A DNA stretch of 64,000 bases from Herbaspirillum sp. DW155 (GTDB lineage Bacteria > Pseudomonadota > Gammaproteobacteria > Burkholderiales > Burkholderiaceae_D), in contig NZ_AP029028.1 in the NCBI RefSeq assembly GCF_037076565.1, positions 930,001 through 994,000 of the forward strand, written 5' to 3'. Made by a program: the position numbers and the translations under genes. Positions 62,044 to 64,000 of the stretch are shown here, in pieces. Within the stretch, counting starts at the first letter, position 1, and every line of letters begins with the position of its first letter. The notes beneath the pieces were generated by a model. The model did no database searches and was not told where the DNA came from. It saw only the letters and a program-made list of their open reading frames with translations.

Positions 62044-63623
62044 TGAAACTCGCCTCCTTGTCCGACTATCTGCTGCTGCGCATCAATCGCACCCCCGTCA
62101 AGGCCGCGTCCGGCAAGGGCAAGGCTGCCAGCGGCCGCGAAAGCAGCGCAGCGAAGACCACCAAAAATGTAAAGTCCGGCAGCGAACGCATGCCCGTGAA
62201 CCGGCAGATTTACCAGTTGATCCGCGAAGCCATCCTGGCCCACACGCTGCCGGCCGGCATGCAGTTGCCCTCCTCGCGCGACCTGGCGCTGGAGCTGGGC
62301 ACCTCGCGCAATACGGTGACCTATGCCTATGAACAGTTGCTGGCCGAAGGCTATCTGGAGAGTCGCACCGGGTCCGGCACCTTCGTGGCCGATACCGCGC
62401 CCGACCAGATCCCTGAAGCGGTGCAACGCAAGGAGCCACTGACCGATCCTTCCGGCAAATCCGAACTTTCGGCGCGCGGCGCCTTGCTCACACGCCAGGC
62501 CGGCGTGGGTGAGCGGCAATGGGGAGCCTTCATGCCGGGCGTGCCCGACGTGACCTGCGTACCGCACAAGATCTGGGGACGCCTGCAGAACAAGCACTGG
62601 CGCCGTTCCAATTCGGATCTGCTGACCTATGGTCCCGGTGCCGGCTATGCCGGCCTGCGCGAGCAGATCGCGGAATATCTGCGCGTGGCGCGCTCGGTCA
62701 ATTGCACGCCCTCGCAGGTACTCATCACCACCGGCATCCACCAGTCCATCGACATCGTGGTCAAGCTGCTGGGCGAACATGGGGACACGGCCTGGGTGGA
62801 AGACCCGTGCTACTGGGGGACGCGCAGCGTGCTCAATTCACTGGGCATCCAGTCGGTACCCATTGCGGTGGATCAGGAAGGCATGCGCATGCGCCTGGCC
62901 AACCTGCGCCGGCCACCGCGCTTCATCTGCACCACGCCATCGCATCAGTATCCGCTGGGCATGGTGATGAGCCTGTCGCGGCGGCGCATGCTGCTGGAGT
63001 ATGCAGCTACCCACAAGGTGTGGATCATCGAGGATGACTACGACAGCGAGTTCCGTTACGGCGGCCGTCCGCTGGCCTCGCTGCAGGGCATGGATACGCA
63101 GGACCGGGTGCTGTACATGGGCACCTTCAGCAAGATCATGTTTCCGGGATTGCGCATCGGTTTTCTGGTGGTGCCGGAGTCATTGGCCCAGGCTTTTTCC
63201 ACCGGTATTGCCGAGCTGTATCGCAATGGTCAGGTGTTCCTGCAGGCTACGCTGGCCGACTTCATGGCCGAGGGCCACTTCGCCTCGCACATCCGCAAGA
63301 TGCGCGTGCTCTATGCCGAACGGCTGCAGTTGCTGCAGCGGGCCATCAACCGCCACTTCGGCGAGAAGATGACCATCACCGGCGGCGAGGCCGGATTGCA
63401 TCTGGTGCTGGGCCTGCCGCAGGAATGCGATGACGTGCTCATCTGCGAACAGGCGCTGGCGGCAGGCATCGTGGTGCGCCCGCTGTCGCGTTACTACATG
63501 CATGCGCGCGGCGCACGGCGCGGCCTGCTGCTGGGCTATGCGAGCGTACCCAATGACGAGATCGCACGCGCCTTCGACAAGCTGGCGGCGGTGATCAAGC
63601 CCCATCTGGCGGGCGCTGCCTGA
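62043..63623 (+). CDS. MocR/GabR-family regulator
   Basis: A 526-residue fusion of a GntR-type winged helix and a class I aminotransferase-like domain. The helix-turn-helix spans about residues 52-120 (VNRQIYQLIREAILAHTLP, PSSRDLALELGTSRNTVTYA, EQLLAEGYLESRTGSGTFVA). The aminotransferase domain has YGPGAGYAGLREQIAEYLRV, TTGIHQSIDIVVKLLGEHGD, IIEDDYDSEFRYGGRPLASL and the PLP lysine in YMGTFSKIMFPGLRIGF. In GabR relatives PLP plus GABA activates gabT. An upstream in-frame stop at 62031 forces the start to be TTG at 62043 or later; the N-terminal DYLLLRI element supports TTG. Confidence 0.92.
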   Translation: MKLASLSDYLLLRINRTPVKAASGKGKAASGRESSAAKTTKNVKSGSERMPVNRQIYQLIREAILAHTLPAGMQLPSSRDLALELGTSRNTVTYAYEQLLAEGYLESRTGSGTFVADTAPDQIPEAVQRKEPLTDPSGKSELSARGALLTRQAGVGERQWGAFMPGVPDVTCVPHKIWGRLQNKHWRRSNSDLLTYGPGAGYAGLREQIAEYLRVARSVNCTPSQVLITTGIHQSIDIVVKLLGEHGDTAWVEDPCYWGTRSVLNSLGIQSVPIAVDQEGMRMRLANLRRPPRFICTTPSHQYPLGMVMSLSRRRMLLEYAATHKVWIIEDDYDSEFRYGGRPLASLQGMDTQDRVLYMGTFSKIMFPGLRIGFLVVPESLAQAFSTGIAELYRNGQVFLQATLADFMAEGHFASHIRKMRVLYAERLQLLQRAINRHFGEKMTITGGEAGLHLVLGLPQECDDVLICEQALAAGIVVRPLSRYYMHARGARRGLLLGYASVPNDEIARAFDKLAAVIKPHLAGAA

Positions 63624-63635
63624 ACGCGGCAGAGG

Positions 63636-64000
63636 CTATCGCCCGCTGGGCAGGTCCAGGTCGTCAACGGGAAAGTCGTTCGGCCCGAGCGTGGCGGGGA
63701 CCGCCCATAAGGCATCGCGCAGCGAGCGCTGTATCAGTCCCTCGACCCCGAGCAGGGTCGCAAAGATGGCCATGCGCACCGGCACGCCATTATCGGTTTG
63801 CCGGAAGATCGCCAGGCGCGCATCGCCATCCAGATCGGTATGCAGATCGTGAGCACCGGGCCGGCTGTCGCGCGGCAGGGGATGCATCACGATGACATCG
63901 GGCCGGCAATGCTGGTCGATGGCTTTTTTGTTGATCTCGAAGGCCGCCAGGAAATCATCGATCTTCTCTCCGGTGAGGCGTTCGCGCTGGATGCGCGTGG
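63636..64000 (-). CDS. pyrB: Aspartate carbamoyltransferase, 3' part (partial)
   Basis: The last 120 or so residues of a carbamoyltransferase run off the right edge. The frame reads IQRERLTGEKIDDFLAAF, then VIVMHPLPRDSRPGAHDL with the HPLPR motif that binds carbamoyl phosphate/aspartate in aspartate carbamoyltransferase, and FRQTDNGVPVRMAIFATLLG at the C-terminal helix. The tail after that (RDALWAVPATLGPND...) is longer than in E. coli PyrB. It catalyses the first committed step of pyrimidine synthesis. It converges on the MocR gene with 12 nt between them. Confidence 0.88.
   Translation of the reverse strand, partial: TRIQRERLTGEKIDDFLAAFEINKKAIDQHCRPDVIVMHPLPRDSRPGAHDLHTDLDGDARLAIFRQTDNGVPVRMAIFATLLGVEGLIQRSLRDALWAVPATLGPNDFPVDDLDLPSGR

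Overview
The window is GC-rich chromosomal DNA from a betaproteobacterium, most likely a Herbaspirillum-like member of the Oxalobacteraceae. I base this on the betaproteobacterial porin type, the ChvE/GguAB importer, the large set of carbohydrate ABC importers and oxidative (non-phosphorylating) sugar pathways, and the many tightly packed, overlapping operons. No species can be fixed without a database search. There is no rRNA, tRNA, transposase, phage gene or CRISPR array.

Layout. 1-542: 5' part of an MFS transporter gene (minus). 865-4743: galM-dgoK-dgoA-dgoD (minus), the De Ley-Doudoroff D-galactonate branch, divergent from ytfQ-ytfR-ytfT-yjfF (5264-10022), a galactofuranose-type importer. 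10241-17148: chvE-gguA-gguB importer, then L-arabinonate dehydratase and a XylB-like sugar dehydrogenase. 17518-20988: GbpR-like LysR regulator, porin, and an SMP-30 lactonase. 21044-30179: L-fucose oxidation region: IclR regulator, L-fuconate dehydratase, L-fucose dehydrogenase, mutarotase, sugar ABC importer, L-fuconolactone hydrolase, and a TetR gene. 30404-35640: six-gene, translationally coupled membrane-lipid cluster (FAD oxidoreductase, DUF1365, cyclopropane-fatty-acid-synthase-like enzyme, DUF3833 lipoprotein, SDR, NTF2-like). 35655-37285: MgtC-family protein and an SDR. 37523-45243: ribitol operon (AraC regulator, ABC importer, ribitol dehydrogenase, FGGY kinase, a second SDR). 45328-48390: small lipoprotein, exported hydrolase, exported unknown protein, glutamine amidotransferase. 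48565-51921: MHS transporter, acetylpolyamine-amidohydrolase-like deacetylase and a LysR regulator. 52193-53769: hipBA. 54044-63623: gabT, a polyamine/GABA-type ABC importer and gabD (minus), divergent from a MocR/GabR regulator. 63636-64000: 3' end of pyrB.

The genes read as a catabolic island. Three sugar importers in a row feed oxidative routes in which the sugar is oxidised to a lactone, opened to an aldonate and dehydrated to a 2-keto-3-deoxy acid; a fourth importer feeds ribitol catabolism. The second half handles polyamine and GABA nitrogen. Several pathways are incomplete here (lower L-arabinonate and L-fuconate steps), so the remaining genes must lie elsewhere.

The least explained material is non-coding: a 268-bp cloverleaf-like palindrome (60346-60613), a short relative with compensatory arm changes inside the chvE operon (11444-11503), a different 118-bp nested palindrome (57775-57892), and a 48-bp four-part dyad (690-737). 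Several clear operator candidates sit beside the IclR, TetR, LysR, HipB and MocR genes.
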